A DNA stretch of 64,000 nt from Quadrisphaera sp. DSM 44207 (GCF_900101335.1 NZ_FNKA01000001.1:496001-560000), one strand, 5' to 3'; counted from the stretch's first letter, positions 9,260-18,414 are shown. A program made the numbers and translations. Notes: a model not told the origin generated them from the letters alone.

Positions 9260-10255
9260 TCAGCCGGCCACGGGCCGGACGTCGCCCGCCTGCTCCGGGC
9301 GCAGGTCCCCGGTCTCCCCGGCCGCGACCGCGCGCCGCCCGAGCACGCCGCCGTAGGCGAGGAAGGCGCCCAGCGCCGCGGCGCCGATGCCGACCCGCGC
9401 CCAGGTGGGCAGGGGGCTGGGGGTGACGAACCCCTCCAGCACCCCCGAGACGGCGAGGACCACGACGAGCCCGAGGGCGACGGTGACCAGGGCCCGGCCC
9501 TCCTCGGCGATGGCCCGCGAGCGCGGCCGCGGGCCCGGCTCGACCCAGGCCCAGAACAGCTTCAGCCCCGCGGCCGCGGCCACGAACACGGCGGTCAGCT
9601 CCAGCAGGCCGTGCGGGAGGATGAGCCCGAAGAAGACGCCCCCGCGGTCGAAGGCGAGCATCAGCCCGGCCGCGGTGCCCACCGCGAGCGCGTTGTTGAC
9701 GAGGACGAGCACCACCCATCCGCCCGTGATGCCCAGGGCCACGCACTGGGCGGCGATCCAGGCGTTGTTGGTCCACACCCGGGCGGCGAAGGAGCCGGCG
9801 GGGTCCTCAGAGTAGTAGGCGGCGAAGTCCTCGTCGACGTACCGGCGCAGCTCCTCCGGGGCGCCCATGGCCGCCACGACCGCCGGGTCGCCCGCCACCC
9901 ACGCGGCCGTCGCCGAGGAGACCAGCAGGAAGGAGGCGGTGACGGCCGCCGTCCACCAGCGGAGGCGCCACAGCGCCGCCGGGAAGGAGACGACCGCGAA
10001 CCGGGCCAGGTCGCGCCACAGGGGCTCGCGGGCGCCGGTGAGCCGGTTGCGCGCGCCCGCGACCAGGGTGCTCAGGCGGCTGAGCAGCACCGGGTCGGGC
10101 GCGGCCGAGCGCACCTGCGACAGGTGCGTGGCGGCGCGCTGGTACAGCAGCACCAGGCGGTCGGCCTCGGTGCTGCTCAGCCGGCGCCGGCGCAGCAGCG
10201 CCGCCAGCTCGTCCCACTCGTCGCCGTGCACGGCGACGAAGGCCTCCACGTCCAC
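9260..10255 (-). CDS. Stage II sporulation protein M (SpoIIM/DUF95) family membrane protein
   Basis: 331 residues. The N-terminus MDVEAFVAVHGDEWDELAAL with LYQRAATHLSQVRS is typical of the actinobacterial family. Several transmembrane helices follow (about 103-122, 170-190, 205-235, 255-275, 285-300). In endospore formers SpoIIM belongs to the engulfment machinery; in actinobacteria the homologue's role is not established. A GGGAGGA ribosome site precedes the GTG start. It is transcribed divergently from the RDD gene, with only 46 bases between the two starts, a conserved pairing in actinobacteria. Confidence 0.85.
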   Translation of the reverse strand: MDVEAFVAVHGDEWDELAALLRRRRLSSTEADRLVLLYQRAATHLSQVRSAAPDPVLLSRLSTLVAGARNRLTGAREPLWRDLARFAVVSFPAALWRLRWWTAAVTASFLLVSSATAAWVAGDPAVVAAMGAPEELRRYVDEDFAAYYSEDPAGSFAARVWTNNAWIAAQCVALGITGGWVVLVLVNNALAVGTAAGLMLAFDRGGVFFGLILPHGLLELTAVFVAAAAGLKLFWAWVEPGPRPRSRAIAEEGRALVTVALGLVVVLAVSGVLEGFVTPSPLPTWARVGIGAAALGAFLAYGGVLGRRAVAAGETGDLRPEQAGDVRPVAG

Positions 10256-10289
10256 CGCGGTCCTCCCGGTCGCCGCCCTCGCCGGACAC

Positions 10290-10295
10290 TAGCCT
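10290..10295 (+). promoter_or_regulatory. -10 box TAGCCT of a leaderless RDD transcript
   Basis: TAGCCT lies six bases before the GTG start at 10302, so transcription would begin at or next to the start codon. This matches the TASNNT boxes before several other genes in this window. Confidence 0.6.
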
Positions 10296-10301
10296 GGCGC
10301 G

Positions 10302-11129
10302 GTGAGGAGCGGGGACGACGCGCTGGTGCTGCCGGGCGAGGTCGTCACCGGCGAGGCCGTGCTGCTCGACCTGCGCCCGGCGTCCTTCCTGCCGCGCGCG
10401 CTGGCGCTGGCGGTCGACGTGCTGGTGCTGGCGGCCGTCGGCGCCGCGCTCGCGCTCCTCGTCGGCCTCGCCGCGCCCGGGCTCGACGTGGCCGCGCTCT
10501 CGGCGCTGGCGCTCGCCGCGACCGTCGGCGTCCTCGTCGTGCTGCCCGCCGCGTGGGAGGCGCTCAGCCGCGGCCGCTCCCCCGGCAAGGCCGCGCTCGG
10601 GCTGCGCGTGGTGCGCGACGACGGCGGGCCGGTGCGGGCGCGCCACGCCGCCGTGCGCGCCCTCGTCGGCTTCGGGGAGATCTGGCTGGCCGGGGGCAGC
10701 GCCGCGGTGATCTGCTCGCTCGTGCACCCGCAGGGCAAGCGGATCGGGGACCTGCTCGCCGGCACCCGCGTCGTGCGCACGCGCGCGGCCCGGCAGGCGC
10801 AGGCGCCGCTGCTCGCGCCGCCGCAGCTGGCCGCCTGGGCGGCGTCCGCCGACATCGGGCGGCTGCCGGACGCGCTCGCGGTCTCCGCCCGCCAGCTGCT
10901 CGCGCGCGCCGACGGCCTGCACCCGGCGTCGCGCGCCCGGCTGCTGGAGCAGGCGGCCGCCGCGGTGCTCGCGCGCGTGGCGCCGCCGCCGCCCGCGGGC
11001 AGCGCGCCGGAGGCGGTGCTCGCCGCCGTCCTGGCCGAGCGCCGCGACCGCGAGCTGGTGCGCCTGCGCCGCCAGCGCGAGCAGCGCGACGCCGTCGCCG
11101 AAGACCTGCGGCGCCTGCAGGGCCTGTGA
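10302..11129 (+). CDS. RDD family membrane protein
   Basis: 275 residues. An RDD domain occupies about residues 22-160: transmembrane helices at about 28-52 and 58-82, the SRGRSPGKAALGLRVV segment, a third hydrophobic stretch, and KRIGDLLAGTRVV at the end. The C-terminal 110 residues are a charged helical tail (RRDRELVRLRRQREQRD) without membrane segments. RDD proteins are small membrane proteins, some of them ion transporters; substrate unknown here. The gene appears leaderless and faces sahH; the two stops are 22 bases apart. Confidence 0.88.
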   Translation: MRSGDDALVLPGEVVTGEAVLLDLRPASFLPRALALAVDVLVLAAVGAALALLVGLAAPGLDVAALSALALAATVGVLVVLPAAWEALSRGRSPGKAALGLRVVRDDGGPVRARHAAVRALVGFGEIWLAGGSAAVICSLVHPQGKRIGDLLAGTRVVRTRAARQAQAPLLAPPQLAAWAASADIGRLPDALAVSARQLLARADGLHPASRARLLEQAAAAVLARVAPPPPAGSAPEAVLAAVLAERRDRELVRLRRQREQRDAVAEDLRRLQGL

Positions 11130-11151
11130 CCCGCTCGGGGCCCGTCGGGGC

Positions 11152-12603
<1,452 letters not shown>

Positions 12604-12632
12604 AGCAGTGCCTTCCTCGGGGCTGACGGGGG

Positions 12633-12680
12633 CGCAGCGCCGCGCGCGCACCCGGCCCGGGTGCGCGGCTGAGCGCTGCG
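12633..12680 (-). promoter_or_regulatory. Nested hairpin in the sahH leader
   Basis: An outer perfect 8-bp stem (12633-12640 with 12673-12680) encloses an inner perfect 10-bp stem (12646-12655 with 12657-12666). The structure ends 30 bases before the sahH start and lies inside a leader of about 120 bases if the TACGCT box at 12734-12739 is used. It does not match the SAH or SAM riboswitch consensus I know. It could tune translation or attenuate transcription. Confidence 0.5.
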
Positions 12681-12733
12681 GCCCGGCGCGGCCCCTCTGG
12701 GCCAGTGGTCACCACCGGCGCCGAACACCTCCC

Positions 12734-12739
12734 AGCGTA
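12734..12739 (-). promoter_or_regulatory. Candidate -10 box TACGCT for sahH
   Basis: On the minus strand TACGCT (12739 to 12734) matches the TASNNT pattern seen before other genes here. It would start a leader of roughly 120 bases containing the nested hairpin. Confidence 0.4.
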
Positions 12740-12820
12740 GCCGCCGGACGGAGTCCGCACGCGGTCACCGGAGCGTCCCGCACGGCTGCACGCCACCTGT
12801 GTCGAGGGCGGGGCCGCGGG

Positions 12821-13867
12821 TCAGGGGACCTGGCGGTCCGCGCGGCCGGCGGGGTGGGCGCCCGAGCCCGGCCGCGCGCCCGCCCCCGCGGACCCGCCGG
12901 TTCCCGCGCCGCCGCGCAGGGAGGTGGTCCCGTCCGCGGTGCGGGAGGCGCGGCGGTGGACGGTGAGGGTCATCACCAGGACGACCACCGCGCCGACGAC
13001 GAGCCCGAGCAGGGCGCTCGCGGCGGTGTTCACCAGCCAGCCGACGACGCCGCCGAGCGCCCCGGTGGCCGCCGCCGCGGCCTCCTCCAGGTGGTGCACG
13101 CCGTCGTAGAGGGCGTCCAGGCCCAGGTCGTGGCTGCCCACGAGGAGGATGTGCCCGCCGACCCACAGCATCGCCGCGGTCCCGACCACGGTCAGCGCGG
13201 TCAGCAGCCGCGGCATCCCCTTGACCAGCCCGCGACCGACCCGGGCGACGCCCGGGCTCGGCTTCGCCGCCAGGTGCAGCCCGACGTCGTCCATCTTCAC
13301 GATCAGCCCGACCACCCCGTAGACCAGGACGGTGATGCCGACCGCCACGATCGCGAGGATCACCGCCCGGGAGGCGAACGGCTGGTCGACCACCTCGTTG
13401 AGGGCGATGACCATGATCTCCGCGGAGAGGATGAAGTCGGTGCGCACGGCGCCGCGCACGATGGTGTCCTCGTCCAGCAGGGTCGCCGCGTCGGCGTGGG
13501 AGGCGCCGTGGTGCCCGCTGAGGCGGGCCCAGACCTTGTGGGCGCCCTCGTAGCACAGGTACGTGCCGCCGATCATGAGGAGCGGGGTGAGCAGGACCGG
13601 GAGGAACTGGCTCAGCAGCAGCACCACGGGCAGGATGACCAGCAGCTTGTTGCGCAGCGACCCCCTGGCGATGCGCTTGATGATCGGCAGCTCGCGCTGG
13701 GCGGCCAGGCCGTGCACGTACTGCGGGGTCACCGCGGTGTCGTCGACGACGACGCCGGTGGCCTTCGCGCTCGCCCGTGCGGCAGCGGCCCCGATGTCGT
13801 CGACGGAGGCAGCGGCCGCGCGCGTCAGCGCCGCCACGTCGTCGAGGAGGGCGACGAGTCCGCTCAC
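12821..13867 (-). CDS. DUF808 family inner-membrane protein
   Basis: 348 residues. The GTG at 13867 is chosen because GGAAGG lies upstream and VSGLVALLDDVAALTRAAAASVDD is the family's usual start. Family hallmarks are VDDTAVTPQYVHGL, CYEGAHKVW, and FILSAEIMVIALNEV. Five or six transmembrane helices are visible (about 83-105, 155-175, 182-205, 230-262, 285-312). E. coli YedI is a homologue; function unknown. The C-terminal 45 residues are a Gly/Ala/Arg-rich cytoplasmic tail. Confidence 0.85.
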   Translation of the reverse strand: MSGLVALLDDVAALTRAAAASVDDIGAAAARASAKATGVVVDDTAVTPQYVHGLAAQRELPIIKRIARGSLRNKLLVILPVVLLLSQFLPVLLTPLLMIGGTYLCYEGAHKVWARLSGHHGASHADAATLLDEDTIVRGAVRTDFILSAEIMVIALNEVVDQPFASRAVILAIVAVGITVLVYGVVGLIVKMDDVGLHLAAKPSPGVARVGRGLVKGMPRLLTALTVVGTAAMLWVGGHILLVGSHDLGLDALYDGVHHLEEAAAAATGALGGVVGWLVNTAASALLGLVVGAVVVLVMTLTVHRRASRTADGTTSLRGGAGTGGSAGAGARPGSGAHPAGRADRQVP

Positions 13868-13895
13868 AGCAGTCCTTCCGGGGGGTCGGGGCACG

Positions 13896-13920
13896 ACGGC
13901 GGTCCGAGGAGGACCGCCGT
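13896..13920 (-). terminator. Hairpin between the sugar isomerase and DUF808 genes
   Basis: A perfect 10-bp stem (13896-13905 with 13911-13920) with a five-base loop lies after the stop of the upstream minus-strand gene and 29 bases before the DUF808 start. It most likely ends the manB-Trm112-isomerase transcript. Confidence 0.65.
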
Positions 13921-13984
13921 CCGACGAGGTTCCTCCTCCCGAGCGGACTCAGCACCTCCAGAGCCGCTCGGGTGGCGCAGCGGC

Positions 13985-15115
13985 TCAGGCCAGGGCGTCG
14001 CGCAGGTCGGCCACGTGGGGGCTGATCGCCGGGTCCATCCCGGAGCCCAGCGCCAGGTAGGTCGCGGCGAAGTCGGTGCGCGCCACCAGCAGGCCCAGCC
14101 GCTCCAGCTCCGACGCCTCCTCGGCGACGACCTCGCTGACGCGCACCCCGGAGCGCTCGGCCAGCGCCAGCACCGCGTGCGAGGCCGCCTCGGCGCGCTC
14201 GCGCAGCAGCAGCAGGCGCAGCCGCGGCCCCGCCGGGGCCTCGTCGAGGAAGGGGTCGGCGAAGACGTCGTCCGGGCTGGAGGCGAAGGGGCCCCCGAAG
14301 GTGGCCACGACGTCACCGGCGTCGTCCGGCAGCGTCCCCGCCATCGCGGGCACGCGGGCGGTGCGGGCCAGCACGGTGGCCGCGCGCGCGGCGGCGACCG
14401 CCGAGACGGGGCCGTCCCCGAGCACCACGGGCACCGAGCCGGCCAGCTCGACCGCGAGGGACTTGGCGGGGTTGACGAACGTCTCCGACGACGGGCGCGC
14501 CGTCGCGGCCTCGGCGTCGAGGGCGTCGGCGAGGCGCTCGAGGTCGGCCGGCTGCGCGGTGAGCAGCCCGAGGCGGTCGCACGCGACGAGCACCGGGGTC
14601 AGCAGGGACCACAGCGCGGTGCGCGTGGTGGGCACCGCCACGGCGTCCCGGCCCGGCGCGGGGGTCGGCACGTGCGCGCCGCGCACCTGGGCGCTGACCC
14701 GGCTGAGGGAGGAGTCGGCGCCGCCGACCGTGACCACCCGCGCCCCGCGGCGTCCCGCCTCGGCGACCAGCGTCGTCGCCGGTGAGGAGGAGCCCGACAG
14801 CGAGACGGCGACGACGAGGTCGAGGGGCCCGATCCAGCCGGGCAGGACGTCGCCGGTGCGCACGTGCACCGGCACCGGCGAGGCGGCGCCGGTCAGGGCG
14901 GCGACCGCGTCGCCGACCACCGAGGCGCCGCCGCGGGCGGCGACGAGCACCGCGCGCGGGCGGTCCCCGGCGTCCAGGCGGTGCAGCCCCGCCTCGGCGG
15001 CCAGGTCGGCGGCGCGGCGCACCTGCGCGCCCGCGCCGGCCAGGGCGCGCAGGACGCCGGAGGGGTCGGCCTCCGCCAGCGCGTCGGGGTCGTCGAGGAG
15101 CTGCTCGTCGATCAC
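13985..15115 (-). CDS. SIS-domain phosphoglucose/phosphomannose isomerase-like protein
   Basis: 376 residues. The GTG start overlaps the upstream Trm112-like stop by GTGA. The N-terminal SIS domain shows the glycine-rich GGASVVGDAVAALTG and the VAVSLSGSSSPATTL phosphate loop. The C-terminal bacterial PGI domain carries KSLAVELAGSVPVVLGDGP, then DFAATYLALG. In actinobacteria this gene follows manB and is annotated as a mannose-6-phosphate or bifunctional isomerase, which would feed fructose-6-phosphate into mannose-1-phosphate and GDP-mannose. The catalytic activity has rarely been shown, so I call it isomerase-like. Confidence 0.78.
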   Translation of the reverse strand: MIDEQLLDDPDALAEADPSGVLRALAGAGAQVRRAADLAAEAGLHRLDAGDRPRAVLVAARGGASVVGDAVAALTGAASPVPVHVRTGDVLPGWIGPLDLVVAVSLSGSSSPATTLVAEAGRRGARVVTVGGADSSLSRVSAQVRGAHVPTPAPGRDAVAVPTTRTALWSLLTPVLVACDRLGLLTAQPADLERLADALDAEAATARPSSETFVNPAKSLAVELAGSVPVVLGDGPVSAVAAARAATVLARTARVPAMAGTLPDDAGDVVATFGGPFASSPDDVFADPFLDEAPAGPRLRLLLLRERAEAASHAVLALAERSGVRVSEVVAEEASELERLGLLVARTDFAATYLALGSGMDPAISPHVADLRDALA

Positions 15116-15345
15116 CGGTCCTCCCCCGTCCCCGCCGCGGGCCGGGCCTCGTCGGCGAGCAGCACCGGCACGCCGTCCAGCACCGGGTAGGCGACGGCGT
15201 GGCCGGGGTCGGTGCACCGCAGCTCCAGGCCCCCCTCGGGCCCCGTCGCGTCCAGCAGCCGCGCGCGGTCGGCGGGGCAGCGCAGCAGCTCGCGCAGCCA
15301 CGGCTGCTGCCAGGGCAGCCCCGCGCCGGCCTCCTGCGCGCTCAC
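15112..15345 (-). CDS. Trm112-like (UPF0434) small protein
   Basis: 77 residues. The core WLRELLRCPADRARLL and LELRCTDPGHAVAYPVLDGV matches the Trm112/UPF0434 family, and VLLADEARP is the usual C-terminal signature. Family members activate methyltransferases in eukaryotes and bacteria; here only one cysteine of each zinc-knuckle pair remains (RCPAD, RCTDP), so zinc binding is doubtful. Both ends overlap their neighbours by GTGA (stop of manB, start of the isomerase), so it is translationally coupled inside the manB operon. Confidence 0.82.
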   Translation of the reverse strand: MSAQEAGAGLPWQQPWLRELLRCPADRARLLDATGPEGGLELRCTDPGHAVAYPVLDGVPVLLADEARPAAGTGEDR

Positions 15346-16772
15346 GCGGCGCCGCCGCGCACCTGGGCGAGCACGGCGTCGCGCACGGAGGCCATGGTGG
15401 CCTCGTCCGCGCCCTCGACGTTCAGGCGCAGCAGCGGCTCGGTGTTGCTCGGGCGCAGGTTGAACCACCACGACGGCTCCTCCCCCGGCGGGGAGGAGAC
15501 CGTGAGCCCGTCGAGGTCGTCCACCCGCCCGCCGCGCGCCGTCCACGCCTCCTCCACCGACCGCGTGATCGCGGCGACGTCGTCCACGCGGGAGTTGATC
15601 TCGCCGCTGGCGGCGTACGGGTCGTGCTCGGCCAGGAGCTGGGAGAGCGGGCGCTCCTGCTCGCCGAGCGCGGCGAGCACGTGCAGGGCCGCGAGCATGC
15701 CGGTGTCGGCGCCCCAGAAGTCGCGGAAGTAGTAGTGCGCGGAGTGCTCCCCGCCGAAGACGGCGCCCGTGCGGGCCATCTCGGCCTTGATGAAGGAGTG
15801 CCCGACCCGGGTGCGCACCGGGGTGCCGCCGGCGCGCTCGACGAGCTCGGGCACCGCGCGGGAGGTGATGAGGTTGTGCAGCACCGTGCCCCGCCCGCCC
15901 TCGCGGGCCAGCTCGCGCAGCGCGACGAGGGCGGTGACGGCGCTGGGGCTGACCGCCTGCCCGCGCTCGTCGACGACGAAGCAGCGGTCGGCGTCCCCGT
16001 CGAAGGCGAGGCCGAGGTCGGCGCCGTGCTCGCGCACGGCGGCCTGCAGGTCGCGCAGGTTCTCCGGCTCCAGCGGGTTGGCCTCGTGGTTGGGGAAGCT
16101 GCCGTCGAGCTCGAAGTACAGCGGGACGACGTCCAGCGGCAGCGCGGGCAGCCCCGCCGCGGTGCCGAGCACGGCCGGCGCGGTCAGGCCCGCCATGCCG
16201 TTGCCGGCGTCCACGACGACGCGCAGCGGCCGGATCCCGCCGAGGGGGACCAGGGAGCGCAGGTGGGCGGCGTACTCCCCGAGCAGGTCGCGCTCGGTGC
16301 GCGCGCCCGGCCGCGGGGCCGGCGGCACGCCGTCCCCGGCGGGGTCGAGGTAGGCCTGCGCGAGGTCGCGCACCTGCGCCAGGCCGGACTCCTGGCCCAC
16401 CGGCCTCGCGCCCTCGCGGCACAGCTTGATGCCGTTGTAGGCGGCCGGGTTGTGGCTGGCGGTGAACATCGCGCCCGGCGCGTCCAGGGAGCCGCTGGCG
16501 AAGTACAGCCCGTCGGTGGAGCACAGGCCGATGACGAGGACGTCGCCGCCGCGGTCGGTCACGCCCCGCGCGAAGGCGTCGACGAGGCCCGGGGAGGTCG
16601 GGCGCATGTCGTGGCCGACCACCATCGCGCCCCCGCCGCCGGCGACGCCGAGGACGTCCGCGGCGGCGGCGCCGAGGGCGCGGGCCACCACGGGGTCCAG
16701 CTGCTCCGGGGACAGGCCGCGCACGTCGTAGGCCTTGACGATCCTCGACAGGTCCAGCGGCGCCTCCGGCAT
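15342..16772 (-). CDS. manB: Phosphomannomutase/phosphoglucomutase
   Basis: 476 residues. It interconverts hexose-6-phosphate and hexose-1-phosphate to supply GDP-mannose and wall precursors. Seen: KAYDVRGL near the N-terminus, the catalytic phosphoserine loop TASHNPAAYNGIK, the magnesium loop DGDADRCF, the sugar loop GGEHSAHYYFRD and the phosphate-binding RPSNTEPLLRLN. The ATG at 16772 is supported by a TACGCT box seven bases upstream, implying a leaderless transcript. First gene of a three-gene operon with Trm112-like and isomerase-like genes. Confidence 0.95.
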   Translation of the reverse strand: MPEAPLDLSRIVKAYDVRGLSPEQLDPVVARALGAAAADVLGVAGGGGAMVVGHDMRPTSPGLVDAFARGVTDRGGDVLVIGLCSTDGLYFASGSLDAPGAMFTASHNPAAYNGIKLCREGARPVGQESGLAQVRDLAQAYLDPAGDGVPPAPRPGARTERDLLGEYAAHLRSLVPLGGIRPLRVVVDAGNGMAGLTAPAVLGTAAGLPALPLDVVPLYFELDGSFPNHEANPLEPENLRDLQAAVREHGADLGLAFDGDADRCFVVDERGQAVSPSAVTALVALRELAREGGRGTVLHNLITSRAVPELVERAGGTPVRTRVGHSFIKAEMARTGAVFGGEHSAHYYFRDFWGADTGMLAALHVLAALGEQERPLSQLLAEHDPYAASGEINSRVDDVAAITRSVEEAWTARGGRVDDLDGLTVSSPPGEEPSWWFNLRPSNTEPLLRLNVEGADEATMASVRDAVLAQVRGGAA

Positions 16773-16779
16773 GGCCGCG

Positions 16780-16785
16780 AGCGTA
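16780..16785 (-). promoter_or_regulatory. -10 box TACGCT of leaderless manB
   Basis: TACGCT (16785 to 16780 on the minus strand) ends seven bases before the manB ATG at 16772. No ribosome site exists in the gap, so initiation on a leaderless mRNA is expected. Confidence 0.65.
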
Positions 16786-16803
16786 GCCAGCCGCTCACCC
16801 GCC

Positions 16804-16849
16804 GGTGTCAGCACCGGCGCGCGCCCGGGCCCGTGCTGGTGCTGACACC
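16804..16849. promoter_or_regulatory. 12-bp inverted repeat GGTGTCAGCACC upstream of manB
   Basis: GGTGTCAGCACC at 16804-16815 is repeated as its exact complement at 16838-16849, 22 bases apart. It lies just upstream of the manB promoter and before the zinc-ribbon gene. The same 12-mer recurs at 60644-60655. It could be an operator or a cruciform/terminator element. Confidence 0.5.
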
Positions 16850-16984
16850 CGGTCGTGCCCGGTGCGTCCGGTGCGTCCGGTCGGTCCGGGATGTCGCGAC
16901 GCGCCGCATCCTCAACGCCGCGCGGGGCCCTGCCGATGGGACGGCGTCCGCGGCGCCCTCGCCGCCGCTCGCCTGGAGGCACGC

Positions 16985-17407
16985 ATGCCCCGCACCGCCG
17001 CTCCCCGTCCCGCTCCCCGCACCGCTCCTGGTCCCACCGCTCCTGCCACCACCGTCGTGCCCGACACCACCGTCGTGCCCGACACCGCCGTCGTGCCGGG
17101 CACCACCGTCGTGCCCGACACCGCCGTGGTGCCGGCCGCAGCCGCCGTCCCGGCGCAGCGATCGCGCCGCCCGCGCGCGGCCGACCCCGCGCAGCCGCTG
17201 GGCTCCCTCACGCAGCGCGAGCACCGCCGCGAGGACGCGTGCCCCGCGTGCGGCGGGCAGCGGCTGGTGCGGCTGTCGATGACCCTGACCGACGGGACGC
17301 CGGTGCGCTTCACCTCCTGCCGCCGGTGCGAGCACCGCCGCTGGGAGGCCGCGGGCGACGAGCTGAGCATCGACAGCGTGCTCGACCACTCCCGCAAGCA
17401 GGGCTGA
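16985..17407 (+). CDS. Zinc-ribbon protein with Thr-Val-Val-Pro repeats
   Basis: 140 residues from the ATG at 16985, which has GGAGG eight bases upstream. The N-terminal 45 residues are Pro/Ala-rich and hold about five T(T/A)VVP(D/G) hexapeptide repeats. The C-terminal domain has a CPAC pair and a CRRC pair about 29 residues later (DACPACGG, SCRRCEHRRWEA), a zinc-ribbon layout, then a WEA..ELSIDSVL tail. Homologues sit at this place beside DUF3499 in many actinobacteria; function unknown. DNA, RNA or protein binding is possible. It faces DUF3499, with a 15-bp tandem repeat between the stops. Confidence 0.7.
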   Translation: MPRTAAPRPAPRTAPGPTAPATTVVPDTTVVPDTAVVPGTTVVPDTAVVPAAAAVPAQRSRRPRAADPAQPLGSLTQREHRREDACPACGGQRLVRLSMTLTDGTPVRFTSCRRCEHRRWEAAGDELSIDSVLDHSRKQG

Positions 17408-17415
17408 GGCGCCCT

Positions 17416-17470
17416 CCGGGCCGGGTCAGTCCGGGCCGGGTCAGTCCGGGCCGGGTCAGTCCGGGCCGGG
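17416..17470. repeat. 15-bp tandem repeat between convergent genes
   Basis: The unit CCGGGCCGGGTCAGT occurs three times (17416-17430, 17431-17445, 17446-17460) plus 10 bases of a fourth. It overlaps the DUF3499 stop, and each unit carries a TGA on the minus strand, so the gene's last codons are within the repeat. Confidence 0.85.
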
Positions 17471-17821
17471 ATCGCGCAGCACCCGCAGGTGGCCGCGGCG
17501 GCCGACCTCGGCGCCCACGGCGGCGGCCGGCGCGACGACGGGCTCCGGCGCGGGCCGCGCCGCCTCGCGCACGGCGTCCGCCAGCGCGAGCAGGTCGTCG
17601 TGGCTGTGCCGGTGCTCGTAGGCGTCCTGCTGCAGCCGCACGACCTCCCAGCCGCGGGGCGCGGTCAGCCGCTCGGCGTGCGCGGGGCACAGGTCGTAGT
17701 TGTGCGGCTCCGCCACCGTCGCCAGCGGACCCAGGACCGCCGTGGAATCGGCGTAGACGTACGTCAGGGTCGCGATGGCCGGGGCCCCGCACCCGCTTCT
17801 GCTGCACCGCCTCGAAGCCAC
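17456..17821 (-). CDS. DUF3499 family protein
   Basis: 121 residues. The conserved core RRCSRSGCGAPAIATLTYVY, ADSTAVLGPLA, YDLCPAHAERLTAPRGWEVV is diagnostic. Three or four cysteines and one histidine (CSRSGC, CPAH) suggest a small treble-clef-like zinc site. Function unknown; always found beside the minimal zincin and manB. GTG start with TAGCGT six bases upstream, so leaderless. The C-terminal tail beyond about residue 90 is variable, and its end lies in the tandem repeat. Confidence 0.88.
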   Translation of the reverse strand: MASRRCSRSGCGAPAIATLTYVYADSTAVLGPLATVAEPHNYDLCPAHAERLTAPRGWEVVRLQQDAYEHRHSHDDLLALADAVREAARPAPEPVVAPAAAVGAEVGRRGHLRVLRDPGPD

Positions 17822-17827
17822 GGCCAG

Positions 17828-17833
17828 ACGCTA
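17828..17833 (-). promoter_or_regulatory. -10 box TAGCGT of leaderless DUF3499 gene
   Basis: TAGCGT (17833 to 17828, minus strand) lies six bases before the GTG at 17821. Together with the plus-strand box at 17908-17913 it makes a 99-base divergent promoter region. Confidence 0.6.
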
Positions 17834-17907
17834 CTCCTCCGCCGCGCGGTCCGTCCGCTGATCCGCGCATCCGCCGCGCGCGCCGCGGCCCGCGACCGGC
17901 CCGCCAC

Positions 17908-17913
17908 TAGCCT
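17908..17913 (+). promoter_or_regulatory. -10 box TAGCCT of leaderless zincin-like gene
   Basis: TAGCCT is seven bases before the ATG at 17921, within CACTAGCCTGG, the same 11 bases that precede the RDD gene at 10288-10298. Confidence 0.65.
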
Positions 17914-17920
17914 GGCCGCC

Positions 17921-18367
17921 ATGGCCGCACCCTCGGCGCCGCGCGCCTCCCGCACCCGCCGGCGCGACCGCCACGGCCGGGGCCTGCGGGGTCCGCTGCT
18001 GCCGGTCGGGGTGCCGGGCGCCCGCACGCGCGCCGAGCGCTTCGACGACGTCGTGCTCGGCTCCGTCGAGCGGCTGGAGCGGCGCTGGGCCGAGCAGCTG
18101 TCGCAGATCGAGTTCGCCGTCGAGGACGTGCCGCCGCCGGACGCCGTCCGCCCCGAGCGCGACGAGGTGCCCCTGGGCCGGTTCGAGCCGGCCGCGGACG
18201 GCGCGGGCCCGCGCGTGGTGGTCTACCGGCGGCCGCTGGAGACGCGCGGCGCCGACGAGCCGGACCTGGCCGCCCTCGTGCACGAGGTCGTCGTCGAGCA
18301 GGTCGCCTCCGCGCTCGGCGTGGAGCCGGAGCAGGTCGACCCCCGCTACCCCGGCGACGACCGCTGA
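17921..18367 (+). CDS. Minimal-zincin family protein with altered HExxH site
   Basis: 148 residues. A basic N-terminal tail precedes the family core FDDVVLGSVERLERRWAEQL, VEFAVEDVPP-like segment, VVVYRRPLETR and LVHEVVVEQVASALGVEPEQ. The family (Pfam 06262-like) normally has HExxHxxG; here the pattern is HEVVVEQV, so the second zinc histidine is a valine. From memory, actinobacterial homologues share this change, so a protease role is doubtful. The ATG is fixed by a TAGCCT box seven bases upstream. It faces the DUF5719 gene. Confidence 0.78.
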   Translation: MAAPSAPRASRTRRRDRHGRGLRGPLLPVGVPGARTRAERFDDVVLGSVERLERRWAEQLSQIEFAVEDVPPPDAVRPERDEVPLGRFEPAADGAGPRVVVYRRPLETRGADEPDLAALVHEVVVEQVASALGVEPEQVDPRYPGDDR

Positions 18368-18414
18368 GGCGCACCGCCGGGACGCCCCTGGAGCGCGCAC
18401 CGGGACCGGGCCCG

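Noticed and set aside
12604-12720. SAH or SAM riboswitch before sahH
   Set aside because: The conserved core bases of these riboswitches are not present; only a nested hairpin is seen.
16804-16849. CIRCE heat-shock operator
   Set aside because: The half-site GGTGTCAGCACC and 22-base spacing do not match TTAGCACTC-N9-GAGTGCTAA, and no chaperone gene is near.
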